Shown one piece after another: positions 1-11,179 of a DNA stretch of 64,000 nt. The notes below the pieces were generated by a model, which ran no database searches, was not told the DNA's origin, and was given only the letters and a program-made list of their open reading frames with translations. This DNA comes from Stenogyne calaminthoides (Eukaryota > Streptophyta > Magnoliopsida > Lamiales > Lamiaceae), in NCBI GenBank assembly GCA_037126765.1, contig JBBCBC010000009.1, forward strand, positions 29,224,870 through 29,288,869, read 5' to 3'. A program made the translations under genes and the position numbers. The first letter of the stretch is position 1; each line of letters begins with the position of its first letter.

Positions 1-250
1 ACATTTAAAATCCATCTGGTAAAATTATGCACTAGATTGACTCAAACATGCACTAAATTGACTCGATATCAAGACTATGCATTGACTCAACCCAAAAATA
101 TTTTATGTTTTGCATGTATAATAGGTAATTGATTATAAATTTTAATTTATTATTGAGAATGTTGAGTTGCAGTGGACTTAATATTTTTTTATAGTAATTT
201 ATTTAGTTTATTAAATAGTATTGCATATTTAGTTTATTAAAGGTAAAAAT
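1..250. other. AT-rich intergenic sequence
   Basis: No coding potential is visible. The stretch is AT-rich and holds short direct repeats of a TTTAGTTTATTAAA-like motif near 190-240. It flanks the left inverted repeat of the next element. Confidence 0.5.
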
Positions 251-628
251 TTGTATACAATATTGCATACAAAGATATGTGCAATTATAGAGTAATTGAG
301 TTTTTTCTTATTTATTATTCGGGCGCGGGCTTTTTGTCGGGTTAAAAAAGAAGCATTGATGGGCTTTTCTTCTTTTCGCGTTCTTGAACAATTAACTCTG
401 CCAAATTTCTTCATCTTCCTATTTTCTTCAGATTGCTGGCGGATCTCATGAGTTTTCTTCTTCCTCGTTCGTGCCCTAATTTTTTATTCAATTTAATTTT
501 ATTTTTTTAATTCGCTCCGATCATTGGATAAAATCAGGTTTGTTCAATTTAATATGTGTGTGGTGTTGGATTACCCCTCCACACAAAATGTTTGCTGAAA
601 TTCAGATCCTCCTGTACTCTTCTCACGT

Positions 629-1115
629 TGAAGATTTTTTTTGGCTCTTGTACTGATTTTTGTTCATGTAGTAACACTTTTTTGCTCATAGGGTAACACT
701 CTTTTGTTCATGTAGTAACACATCAAATTGTTCTTTAAATCTGCAATTTTGGATTGGTGATTTCTTTTCACGCTTGTACTGATTTTGTTCACGTGGTAAC
801 ACGTTTTTCTTAATAGAGTAACACTTTTTGTTCATATAGTAACACACAAAAACAACTTGAAAAAAAAAATTGGACTGAAGATTTTTTTCGCTCTTGTATT
901 GATTTTTGTTCATGTAGCAACATTCTTTTGCTCATAGGGTGACACTCTTTTGTTCATGTAGTAATACATCAAGTTGTTCTTTAAATCTGCAATTTTGGAC
1001 TGGGAATTTCTTTTCACGCTTGTACTGGTTTTGTTCATATGGTAACACGTTTTTCTTCATAGCGTAACATTTTTTGTTCATATAGTAACACACAAAAATA
1101 ACTTGAAAAAAAAAT
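629..1115. repeat. Tandem duplication of a ~248-bp unit
   Basis: Two diverged units begin at about 629 and 877, each starting GAAGATTTTTTT and running through GTTCATGTAG-AACA motifs, TTCTTTAAATCTGCAATTTTGGA and TTTTCACGCTTGTACTG. The related element at 4997-5926 has one such unit, so the duplication is specific to this copy. Within each unit the 16-bp motif GTTCATGTAGTAACAC recurs several times. Confidence 0.8.
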
Positions 1116-1130
1116 TATGTGCTCAATAAA

Positions 1131-1185
1131 AATTGAATCTGCGACCAAATACACTAAAAATAGACGAGGACCATTAGGCTACAAC
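1131..1185 (-). repeat. tRNA-like (SINE-type) segment, copy 1
   Basis: Read on the minus strand, TAGCCTAATGG (1181-1171) fits the pol III A box. About 30 bp downstream GGTCGCAGATTCAAT (1146-1132) resembles a B box / T-arm. The same pair occurs in copy 2 of the repeat. This suggests a tRNA-derived head, as in SINEs. It is not a functional tRNA: no paired acceptor stem or anticodon arm can be made out. Confidence 0.5.
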
Positions 1186-1550
1186 ACAATTTGATAAAAA
1201 TATCCTTGCATAAACTGTAATAGGTAAATAGTCAAATGGTTCGCCTAATCCGCCAAATTTCGCCTACTTGTTCTGACCCGGGCCCGGCCCACCCTCCCTT
1301 GACCGCCACATGACCCACGAATTTTAGTCTATTTTGCCTTAATTGTGACCCACACATACCTACATATACCGCCACATGACCCACATAACAGTAGTGTGCA
1401 ATATTTCACACAATACCTATTCACATATTTAATTTATTAAATACCCAAGACTTGAGTATTGTTGCATTAGTTAATCTTTTTTTTTTAATCAGAAAAAAGA
1501 CATCTTTGTATTAGAATGAATATAATTGGTACTCAACCCATACACTCTAT

Positions 1551-1932
1551 TTAGGGTATGTTTGTTTTGAGACTATTCCGGACGAATTTTGGACTTTACA
1601 ATTTAACATACCCATTTAATACAATACTAAATCCAGGATTTTAAAATCCAATTTAAAACTTAATCTAAACCCTACTTCTGCACCTATTCCCCCATTAATA
1701 ATAATATTATCATTTTTACACAATTTCCAATACAATACTCTATCGTTCAATCATTACAATAATAATATAATAATACAAATCAATTAACTTTTTTACAATC
1801 CTATATAATCCTACCCAATAAAATCTCAAAAAAAAACATACAATTTCGCTCTTCATTATGATTTTAAAATCTTAGATTTCAAAATCCATAATTTCCCCAA
1901 CCCACTATAAGCCTAAAACAAACACACCCTAA
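1551..1932. mobile_element. MITE-like element with GGGTATGTTTGTTTT ends
   Basis: The left end TTAGGGTATGTTTGTTTT and the right end AAAACAAACACACCCTAA form a near-perfect inverted repeat about 380 bp apart, with AT-rich non-coding sequence between. A related left end (GGGTATGTTCGTTTCG, followed by the same GGACTTTACAAT motif) occurs at about 17,981. The TTA/TAA borders suggest PIF/Harbinger (Tourist-like), but the target duplication is ambiguous. Confidence 0.6.
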
Positions 1933-2827
1933 AAAAATGGAGCAAAAAATCACTCCAAACACCTGACTCACTGTTTTAAGCTAACACACTACTGCACATT
2001 AGGATTAACACCACAACAATTAATGGGATTTCCTAACCATTCCACAAAAGAATGAGATCTAATAGTTGCCATCAAATATTCTCTCATTAGTTAATCTGAT
2101 TTCGATTCTCGAATTCTTAGCTTAAAGCGAATAAGTTTATCCATCTAGTTCTTTTATAATATAACAAAACAAATTATTAGATGAATATTGATACGTTCTA
2201 AAGATAGATTACAAAGAGACATGAGTTTATTGCACATTCATAAATTATAATACTAAAGTAAGCATTTATTTTATACTACATTTCTTTTGCAGAACTAATT
2301 TCAATTTGAAAAGTGTCGAAAAATTCATACACATTTTTCTTTCCAATAAATCTCCCACTAACTATACGAAGATGTATACTAGTTTTTTTTTCTTTTTTTT
2401 TTTTTGGACAACTAAAGATATATGATATTAGATTATATTTGTCAGCCACCCTAATCTAACACAACCTTCTATTATAATATTTATTTATCTCTCATTCACA
2501 TACCTTATATATCATCCAACCCAGTTTTAACATTTTTATACTTTATCAATGCATGACCCCAACCCAACCTAAAATAATTATTTTTATTTATTATTTTTTA
2601 AAATACGTATTATATATAATCAATTTTTGTTATATTTAAATCTGTAATAAAGAATATAAAAAATTATTTTATATTCTAAATTCGTAATTATAATATAAAA
2701 AAAATTATCATACATTTAAAATAAATTACAGACTCAATAACAAAATTAAAATTACAAGATTTGAAAATACGAAATTGAAGAAATGAACAAACTAGAAATT
2801 GATACATAAAATATTAAATTTGAAATA
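1933..2827. other. AT-rich intergenic sequence
   Basis: No gene is visible. It contains a poly-T tract at about 2381-2405 and long A/T runs. The stretch next to 2828 is probably part of the decayed DNA element whose ORF1 fragment follows. Confidence 0.4.
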
Positions 2828-2835
2828 CTAAATTG

Positions 2836-3079
2836 ATACATGCTCCCTTTCAATTTTTGTTTGTTGGTGGAGTTTCTTGGAACAAATTTTTGGAGACATT
2901 TTGCGATGTTTGGACTTGTGGGGAGATATGATCTTGATTAAGATCCGGAGAAAATTGAGAATTTTGATAATATTGCGAGTTTGAAAATTTCTCAGAATTT
3001 GAAAAAGAAGAGTTAAGATAAGATTCAAAGTTGGATAATTTTGAGAGTTTGAAAAATAATTGGGATTATTTGGATCCAT
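2836..3079 (-). pseudogene. N-terminal fragment of a Harbinger-type ORF1 (Myb-like) protein
   Basis: On the minus strand an ATG at 3079 opens MDPNNPNYFSNSQNYP. After a frameshift the Asn/Ser/Gln/Pro-rich composition continues with motifs such as SPDLNQDHISPQ and NLFQETPPTNKN before a stop near 2836. This resembles the leader of the plant Myb/trihelix-like proteins encoded by PIF/Harbinger elements, often annotated glutathione S-transferase T3-like. The Myb-like domain and the transposase are absent, so this is the remnant of a deleted element. The assignment rests on remembered family composition and is moderate. Confidence 0.45.
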
Positions 3080-4227
3080 AATAGGGAATGATTAAAAAAA
3101 ATAGGATGGGGAAATATGAGAAGAGAAAAGAGAGAAATTTTATTTGTGTTTCAAAATATTTCGATATTGAGCTTTATTTGTAGATGAATTTTTTTTTTAC
3201 GAATTTTGGTTTTTTTTAATACACATTATCTTCAATATCTAAACATCTAATTATATCTAAAAAATATTACATTAACCAATGGGATATTGACACATAAGCA
3301 TTAAAAATTGAAAAAATATGAGTGACACGTACTGGGGTGGTCAACCGCCCAGTGTCAACCAAGGTTGCTCAATATTATTGAATTTTTTCTTTTTTCTTTA
3401 ATTTGTTAATTTGGAGTGTAGTGGGTGACTCTTGTACCAAAGTCACCGATAAAGATAGCCTTATAGAGTAAGATCCGCTCTTACAAATAGAATATCGAAA
3501 AGTATGACGCCTCACAAATTCTAATACAACGGGAAAGACGACTTCGTTTACATAACAGATGTAATCAATAATCACATTAAAGAGATTCTCACGTCAATTC
3601 AAAAACTGAAGGTTTGTTGCTTTTGGATTCTTCGTATACTAGCCACATTTTAGTGCAATAATTTGTATCTTATACACGATAAATATAATACCAGATAAAT
3701 CATGTACGATAGACTCGATCGATATTTTTAAACTCGTAACGTTCGACTATTGTTATCATGCTACACCGATTTAGTGAAGCAGGAGCCAACCACCTATTCT
3801 TATTCATCTATAGTTCTATACCCATACAACAGTGGGTGGGAATTCTAAGGTCAGGGCATTTTTCTTTTCATAGTGAAACCTAATCTAGATAGTCTCTCAA
3901 ATAATGGAAATGGGGTCAATATTTATGGGAAAATTGATGCATAACCACGTCAAAATCAACAATGATAGGATTTTTGCATTTATCAATTTGCTAAATTAGT
4001 TTAGGTAGCATTTCACATCCATTGAATTGAATTAATCGACTGCCCCACTTCTTCTTTTTCCCTGTAAATTGTTGTGCCTCGTGGGGACATTTTAGTACAC
4101 TCATAGCTAATGCCTAACTCTAGATTGGATTTTCATTATCCATTTTTCTAAAAGAAATTCAATATGGAACACTTGATAGGATTTATCATCAAGTGGGGCC
4201 GATGAAATATTTTTATAACATTATAAA
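3080..4227. other. AT-rich intergenic sequence
   Basis: No convincing gene. The part up to about 3365 probably belongs to the same decayed Harbinger-type element: on the minus strand GGTTGACCACCCCAGTACG precedes the AT-rich leader of the ORF. The rest is anonymous AT-rich DNA. Confidence 0.4.
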
Positions 4228-4787
4228 TACCTCCGTCCCCTAGTAACCTCCATGTTATTAAGACGTCCGCAATAACTTGCACAATTTTTTTTTCTAGGGT
4301 CCTAAAATAATTTGCACTAGAAAACCCTTCATAAATCGTTCTCATAATATTCATAATTTTACATAAAATGTCATTTTTTTTTAGTTCACACTTACACACA
4401 ATATAAATTATTTCATTACTTTATATATAAAGGTTTATAAAATTACCCTTCACAACTCTACTCATTATTCCATTTTCTTATTTTGTGTATGAAGTCAATG
4501 GTGCAAGTAAATATGGGACAGAGCAAGTATATTTTTTTATATTTGAATGTTTTAAAAGAATTTGCATATCCAAAAAATTAAAAATTCTTCATAAATTTCA
4601 CCTCTCAATATTTATAATTCCACACAAAATATCATTATTTTTTACCTAAACATATGCCACAACCTAACAATTTTTACTTTATACATAAAAGTTTATAAAA
4701 TTATCTCTCAAAATCATACTTATTATTTCACTATCTTATTTTGTGCGTCCATCAAATGATGCAACTTAATCCGGAATAGAGAGAATA
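4228..4787. mobile_element. Stowaway-like MITE with internal duplication
   Basis: The left end TACCTCCGTCCCCTAGTAAC and the right end at about 4500-4530 (reverse complement ATACTTGCTCTGTCCC) are the CTCCNTCCGTCCC-type termini of Stowaway elements, flanked by TA. The interior (about 4300-4530) is repeated in diverged form at 4545-4787, ending in another degenerate terminus (TTAATCCGGAATAGAGAGAATA). This looks like a tandem or nested second copy. No coding capacity. Confidence 0.65.
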
Positions 4788-4996
4788 CATATATAAAAAT
4801 CCAATTTTAGACTGAATATTGATGCAAAATTTTATTTTATAAATGTTTCAATATAGAGTTCAATTGTTTTACTCATTTAGAAATTTGATTTAATTTTTTT
4901 TTTGTTCAAGACTTGATATATATTTTTTCCCAAATCAAGTCACACATCATGATAATAAAAATATCTTACGCACTCTAATTTTTATTTCACAAAAAC

Positions 4997-5926
4997 TTGT
5001 ATGCAGTATTGCATATTATTGTTATGTGCAATTGTAGTTTAATTGAGTTTTTTTTTTTTTGCAGGTCAGGACCTGGTCGGATTAGGGCAAACAGAATGGC
5101 GGGTCTTATGGGCCTTCTTCCTCGCGTCGCCGCAACAGACCAAATTTCTTCTTCTTTCTTGTGGCGCTTCCAAATTCTTCTTCCGTTGCCGCAACAAACC
5201 AGATTCTTCTTCTTCCTTCCATCGCTCGTGCCCTAATTTCTGGTCCAATTTAATTTTTTTCGATTTGTTTCGATCATTAGATGAATCTAGGTTATTCAAT
5301 TTGGATTTCGATGTGGATTCTACGAGAAAAAGAGAGAATATGTGTGCGGTGTTGGATCACACGTCAACACAAAGTGTGTGCTGAAATTCAGATTCTTCTG
5401 CATTCTTTTCACGCTATTCTGTAAATCTGTAATTTTGGACTGAAGATTTTTTTTCGTGCTTGTACTGGTTTTTATTCATGTAGTAACACTATTTTGCTCA
5501 TGGGGTAACATTCTTCTGTTCATGTAGTAATACATTAAGTTGTTCTTTAAATCTGTAATTTTGGACCTGAAGATTTCTTTTTGTGCTTGTACTGGTTTTG
5601 TTCATGTGGTAACACATTTTTTTTTATAGGGTAACATTTTTTGTTCATGTAGTAACATATGTTTTTTTACTAATATGTAACACTGTTCACATATGAACAT
5701 GAGTTGAACTTGCAACCAAATTCATTAACAACAAACCTGAACCACTAGGCTACAACACATATTTGATAAATATATCCTTTTATAAATGCATATGCGTCTG
5801 CCCAACTTGAAGCCCACAACCCACAACTTAAGCCCACCCTGCCCGAGCTGACCTGTGAATTTTAGATCAATTTTGTCTTATTTATGTTGTATTGCACATA
5901 ACACTAATATGCAATATTTCACACAA
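4997..5926. repeat. Inverted-repeat-ended dispersed repeat, copy 2
   Basis: The ends TTGTATGCAGTATTGCAT (4997-5014) and the reverse complement of 5909-5926 match at about 14 of 18 positions. The interior is colinear with 251-1413 but has a single GTTCATGTAG-type unit (about 5440-5670). Its 5' part is more GC-rich, with repeated CGTTGCCGCAACAAACCAGA-like phrases. Small ORFs in this part are not supported as genes. Confidence 0.65.
5701..5755 (-). repeat. tRNA-like (SINE-type) segment, copy 2
   Basis: On the minus strand TAGCCTAGTGG (5752-5742) fits an A box. GGTTGCAAGTTCAACTC (5717-5701) is a good B box, close to the GGTTCGANTCC consensus. Order and spacing match copy 1. Confidence 0.55.
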
Positions 5927-6046
5927 GGCCTTCTCTTTTTATTTTATCATCTCATATAATTTAATTTGGAAATTAATTTGTTATCGGACTTTAAATTCAA
6001 AATTGAGAAGAATCGATCACAAATTAAACTCTGAACTAAAACATTT

Positions 6047-6246
6047 TAGGAAGTGTTTGGTTGGAGGGAATGGAGACGAAGGAATGTGAATGAAAGTTGA
6101 GTAGGTGTTTGGTACACAACTTTGATTCCATTAATAGTAATTTAATTTTTTATTATTAAAGAATCCTCATACCAAGTATTTGTGAGGAATCACAATCTTC
6201 ATCCCTAATCCCTTTTCCATTAGTTTCTCATACCAAGCATCCCCTA
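6047..6246. mobile_element. Short MITE with GTGTTTGGT-type ends
   Basis: The left end TAGGAAGTGTTTGGTTGG and the right end CCAAGCATCCCCTA (reverse complement TAGGGGATGCTTGG) form an imperfect inverted repeat 200 bp apart. The motifs AATGGA and TCCATT mirror each other inside. Such ends are common in hAT- or Harbinger-derived MITEs. Non-coding. Confidence 0.55.
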
Positions 6247-7229
6247 AAAATAAGGATGTATGACTTAACTCAATCTAAAAATCTTGATATAAAATTCTTG
6301 AAAATGATAAAATAAAATAAATGTAATTACGAGAACTATCAACAATGTATAGTTTATTGATATAGTAATGATATAGAGTATTTTATAGTATTTGAAATAA
6401 TGAGAGAATTATAGTATTTGAAATAATGAGAGAAAAGGATGTGTGGTTGGAAGCGGGTACAATTATGAAGAAAGATAAAATTTTGAAAGAAAGTAGTTGA
6501 TGTGTTGGAAAATGTGAGGTCTGTTATGTTATTTTAGAAGAAGAAGATCATATTTTGATAATAAAATTGAGGAAAATGTAATAAAAACGTGTTGTTTTAT
6601 TCTTTTACAAGGAAAAAAAAGAAAAAGAAAGATCGTACGTGTCTCAATAGTTATTTGGGTTAATAACCAATTGCAATTTGTAATGCTATTTTTAAAAATT
6701 ATAATATATACTAATTTTTAAAATAAAATGTAACTTATACTAATAAAAATTGATAGATTTTAGGTGGTATTTTGGATCTCTTAATTGATTCAAGAAGTGT
6801 TTTTTTTTTTTTGAAAAGTTGGGTCACACCAACTTCCCAAATAAGCACTTCTACACTGTTGAGTATTGTTTGAAAACAGGGCCTTAATCCCGACTCATTA
6901 TTTTTGAATTTTTTTTATTGAACTTTTTAATTTTGCTAAAATATTTCTTAAAATTGTAGTATATACAATATATCAATTATAGGCTATATTTATCTAGATA
7001 GTTTAAAAAAATTTGAGTCTCGAGTTAGAATTGATCACTTTTTATTAGTACAGATTGTATTTTATTAATATATATATATATATATTATAATTTATAAAAA
7101 TAATAATAATATATATTGCAATTTGTTATTAACCTTAATTTTTTTTTCTTGAAAACCAATAGTTTGTTTGAGAAATAAAAAAAACTCATAAATAGCTCCA
7201 ATTGGAATGGGTGCTACAGAAGTATCATC
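6247..7229. other. AT-rich spacer with a hairpin and an AT microsatellite
   Basis: No gene. A fold-back of about 60 bp (AGAAGTG ... AAGTTGGG / CCAACTT ... AAGCACTTCT) lies at 6793-6852 and looks like a minimal hAT-type MITE remnant. A (TA)n run is at 7069-7085. Confidence 0.5.
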
Positions 7230-7423
7230 TACTCCCACCGTTTCTTACCATTTTGCACATTTTCTATTTTGGTTCATCCCTTATCATTTTGCACACCTTA
7301 AAATGAAAAAGAATCTCACATCTCCACCCTCCATCCCATATGAAAAGTCAACAAAATACAAAAAAAATTTTTTTTTTAATTTGTGTGCTCACGTGGGGGT
7401 GCAAAATGGAAATGGAGGGAGTA
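7230..7423. mobile_element. Stowaway MITE
   Basis: TACTCCCACCGTTTCTTACC at the left mirrors GGAAATGGAGGGAGTA at the right, with TA at both borders. The subterminal CATTTTGCACA / GTGCAAAATGG also pair. Size (about 194 bp) and terminus fit Tc1/mariner-derived Stowaway MITEs. The ORF reading across it is not a gene. Confidence 0.8.
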
Positions 7424-8904
7424 CTATTTAAGAACCCGATCATAAATTTGATTTTAAGTTCAAATTTTTCCATATTATTTTAAAATGTTAAGGACTCACA
7501 CTTATATTAATTAAAGATTAAAGATATTTTTTTTTATATGTATGCCTGAGTGGGTGTCCTAGTTCTCCTAGATACATCCTTGCTTTTATTGGGAAGACGA
7601 TATATCACTTAATTCTTTTCATTCTCTATTTTATATTAATTGGTTGACATGAACTTGAAAAACGTAATTCACATAATACATGATGAGATTTAATTATAGA
7701 AATTGAGTTTCTAAAAAATCACCATGTTTGCTTCGGTTACATGTGAATAGCAAAATCGAGTTAGAATTTTACTATTTTTTCACGACAATTTTTCTCCTTG
7801 TTCGACTGTATCCCGATAAGGGGTGAGAATGTGTCGTGTCTAATCAGAATTCTCGTTGAAAATCACATGTCTAGTACATAACTGTTAGACTCACTTTTAT
7901 GTATAATTGGTTTTTTAATAAGTTAATTCAAGTTCAACCTTTTTAATAAATGAATAGGGCTTGCAAGCCTATTTAAAGCATTTTTAAGACCATTTCACCT
8001 TAAATATCAAAATTAAAGTAATTATATTAATGTTGTTATCTTATGATGATGTGCTTATTTGTTATATTTTTTATCGGATTTAGAGTCCATTGATGGATAT
8101 ATTTATTTAATTGAATAATTCATTTAAAAATATATTATTTTATATTATTAACTATATTACCTTTAATAATATAAGAAATAGTTAATGAATATATAATATT
8201 ATTTTATATTGGATAATATTTTACGACTGACTTGTTTATTAAAAAGGTAGAAATAGTAGGTCCATGTTGAGTAGATTGACTTGTTCCTAGCTACCGCTTA
8301 ATTCGATATATATTGAAGTGATTTATACAGATTTTACGTTGACGTCGGGGAGAATAAGGTCTATTTTTCTATCTTGTAAAAGTTTAAATTTTAACTGAAC
8401 TTTATGGTACGATTAAAAGTGGTGATTTTTTCAACAAGTTAACTAACTTATTATCATACAAATTTATTTTTGTTATTACTTAATTAAATTATAAATACAT
8501 AATTCTAATTATAAAGTTTTGTTAATATTATTTTAGTGTATATTATGAGAATTAATATTTAGTTACTTCAACTATGGAGAAAAATAAACTATGGAGGAAG
8601 CCAATAATTCAATCTCAACTTATTAACCATTTTGTCAAAGAAAGTCTTTTAAAATAAAAATGCCCTCTATAAAAATTTCCTTAGGTTAAAAAAAGTATCA
8701 ACGTTTTAAGTCGAAATTAATTCATAATTGAGTTTTTCTTAATGTCCTTATAAAAAGAAGTTGATAATTATACGAAATTAATTAAATAAAAAATTTACAA
8801 GTAAATGGACAAGGCTTCAAAAAAATTACTAATAACTTAAAATAAATCAAGGTTTTTTTTAAAAAAAGGAATGAAATATTACGAGAACGAAATTGATTGT
8901 GACA
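7424..8904. other. AT-rich intergenic sequence
   Basis: I see no gene, RNA or recognisable element. It is low-complexity AT-rich sequence. Confidence 0.4.
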
Positions 8905-9107
8905 TACTCCCTCCGTCCCGTAATAACATGCACAATTTCCTTTTTGGTCCGTCCCGCAATAACGTGCACATTTTCTAAAATGGCAAAATACTTAAAATTT
9001 ACACACTCACAATATCATTATAATTGATTTAAATAATATCAATAAAATAAGTTTTCTTAATTTCTGTGCCTGAATAGGAGTGCACGTTATCCCGGAACGG
9101 GGGAGTA
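8905..9107. mobile_element. Stowaway MITE
   Basis: The left terminus TACTCCCTCCGTCCCGTAAT is the canonical Stowaway end. The right terminus, read in reverse complement, is TACTCCCCCGTTCCGGGATA. The subterminal ATGCACA / GTGCACGTTAT also pair. About 203 bp, non-coding, with a TA target. Confidence 0.85.
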
Positions 9108-10267
9108 TATATTATTGAAACATTGTGTATAAATTTTAGAACTTCAAACCTAGGTAGCATTCAAGTGGATCTCCTACAAATTCATTTGCGTGCAAAGTGA
9201 AGGTCTCACTGCACAGAAATTATCACTGTTTAAAAAATAAGACATTTTTATGCGTAAAAATAATATTTTTTGTGCATAATCGTGATAAAATTCATATATA
9301 GACATGGTTCGTATGAATGTTATTCACTAATTAATACTACATAATCTAGTCACACGAATATCATATTTAAATTACAACAACTTCTATGTATTAAGCGTAT
9401 GGTGCATTTCATATGATTTTGACTCAATTTTAATTTATAATAACAGAATCTATAAAAAAAACATATAATTATAAAATATTAGTTTGCATGCTGAATATAG
9501 TATTTAACATTATTCAACATATAAACTCCTATGTTTTCATAATATAATAACTTTTTATCATGTATAGTGATATTTTTACCCTATTTGCATAAGAACCGAT
9601 TCCGTGGGGAAAAAAAAGACTTTATTAAAAAAAAACACTTTTAGACAATTTAGTAATTTTTTTGTTAATAAATTATTCAATTTAAGTATTAATATTTAAG
9701 AGTGAGAATAAATCAGGCTATCCAATAAAAGTATATGACTAAACCTATTAAAGCTCGACTGGACTCGATTCTTTTAATAAATAAATCAAACTTAAACTTT
9801 TTAAAGGTCTATTTATTTATAATTTTATACTGTCTTTATAAAAAGCCTTTTAAGCTTAGCATATGCTAGTTTAAGCTGATATTTATAATCACATATGAAA
9901 TAAATATATTTTTATTACCTAATCTTTGTTTTGATAAAAAATATATAATTAATAATATAAAATAATGTAAATTTAAACAAATTATTCAATTAAATAAACA
10001 TAATAAACATTACACAATATAAATTTTTTTAAATCACAATGTTAATATATTTATTTTTTAATTTGATTTTTTTTTTGGTAAAATAGACTTAAAAAAGACT
10101 TCAAAGCTTATTAATTAAAGAGACACGCTTGTTTAAGATGGAATATAATTTGGGCTTGACGCATTAATACTTTTAAAAGGTGAGTGTTGATTTGTGCTAA
10201 ATTTGTATCATATCCTATGTATGAGATATCATATGTAATATGTTGGATTTGACTCTTACAACCCTAC
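9108..10267. other. AT-rich intergenic sequence
   Basis: No gene is visible. A stretch at about 9230-9290 (CATTTTTATGCGTAAAAATA and GTGCATAATCGTGATAAAATT) resembles half of the fold-back at 19,297-19,429 and may be a fragment of that family. Confidence 0.35.
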
Positions 10268-11179
10268 GGTAAAAAATAAAAAAAAATCACTCATATATTT
10301 CATATAAAATGCACAAAACACCTCTATATTTCAATAAATGCATAAAACTTTCTTGTATTTCATTAAAATATGCACAAAACTCCCTTTCGTCATTTTTAAA
10401 CGGAAAGTGTATGTCACTTGCCCTTGGTGAGACTGAGTATTGACTTAAGTCTACTAAAATAATAAATTCCCCTTGTATTTCATAAAATGTGCACACCCCC
10501 CACCCCCGCGTGTTTCATGCATAAAACCCCACGTGTTTCAAAAAATATGCACAAAATTCTCTCGCACGTGTTTTATAAAAGTATGAAGAAAATCATTTTT
10601 CATCATTTTTTTAATAAAACATGTATGTAATTCGAGTTTGTTTTTAATTGATTGTTTGAGGTTTTTTATGGTAGTAGTTTGTTTTCTTTTTTAAGAATTA
10701 ACATTTTTAGACTTGTCTATATTTTTTATTTGTGTATTTTTTATTAATGATAATTTTTTTCATAATCTTTTTCATTATTAGTTTTTTAGTTTAATGAATT
10801 CATCCAAATAAAAATGAATCATAGGTACATAAAAAATTACCTAAACTTGTACTAAATATTAAAATAAAAATATAATCAATTGCAAAATGAACCACAAGTA
10901 CACAAAATACCACATTCAAAATACCAAAAAAAAATCACCACAAAAGGACACTTTTAGCATTACTTTGATGAAAAAAAATTGAATTTTATTCATTTATTGA
11001 AATACAGGATGTTTTGTGCATTTTAAATTAAATTCAAGGGTTTTTATGCATTTATTAAAATATAGAGGGAAAATGTGCATTCTTTAATAATACACAAAAG
11101 GATTATATGTATTTATTATAACACATGAATGTTTAGTGTATTTTATACTAAATACAAGAGTGTTTTTTGCTTTTTACCC
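10268..11179. mobile_element. Long-inverted-repeat non-autonomous DNA element
   Basis: The left end GGTAAAAAATAAAAAAAAAT then CACTC mirrors GAGTG then TTTTTTGCTTTTTACCC at the right. Inside each arm a unit of about 40 bp recurs (ATTTCAT-AAA-TGCACAAAAC with GCATAAAAC spacers), so each arm is itself an array of short repeats. The centre is AT-rich and non-coding. Long terminal inverted repeats with subterminal repeats suggest a Mutator-like or fold-back element. No target duplication was found. Confidence 0.6.

Larger units (their letters stand above)
251..1413. repeat. Inverted-repeat-ended dispersed repeat, copy 1
   Basis: The left end TTGTATACAATATTGCATAC (251-270) matches the reverse complement of the right end (1394-1413) at about 16 of 20 positions. 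A second copy lies at 4997-5926 and shares both ends and the interior order: a pyrimidine-rich block ending in GTGCCCTAAT, GTTCATGTAGTAACAC-type motifs, a tRNA-like segment, then the right end. This copy is longer because about 248 bp is duplicated internally. No transposase is visible, so it is a non-autonomous DNA-element candidate of unassigned superfamily. I could not see a clean target duplication. Confidence 0.65.

Noticed and set aside
1131..1185. Functional tRNA gene
   Set aside because: A and B boxes are present but no cloverleaf stems or anticodon arm can be drawn.
5043..5384. 113-residue plus-strand ORF
   Set aside because: It covers the pyrimidine-rich part of a dispersed repeat, and the equivalent frame is absent from copy 1.
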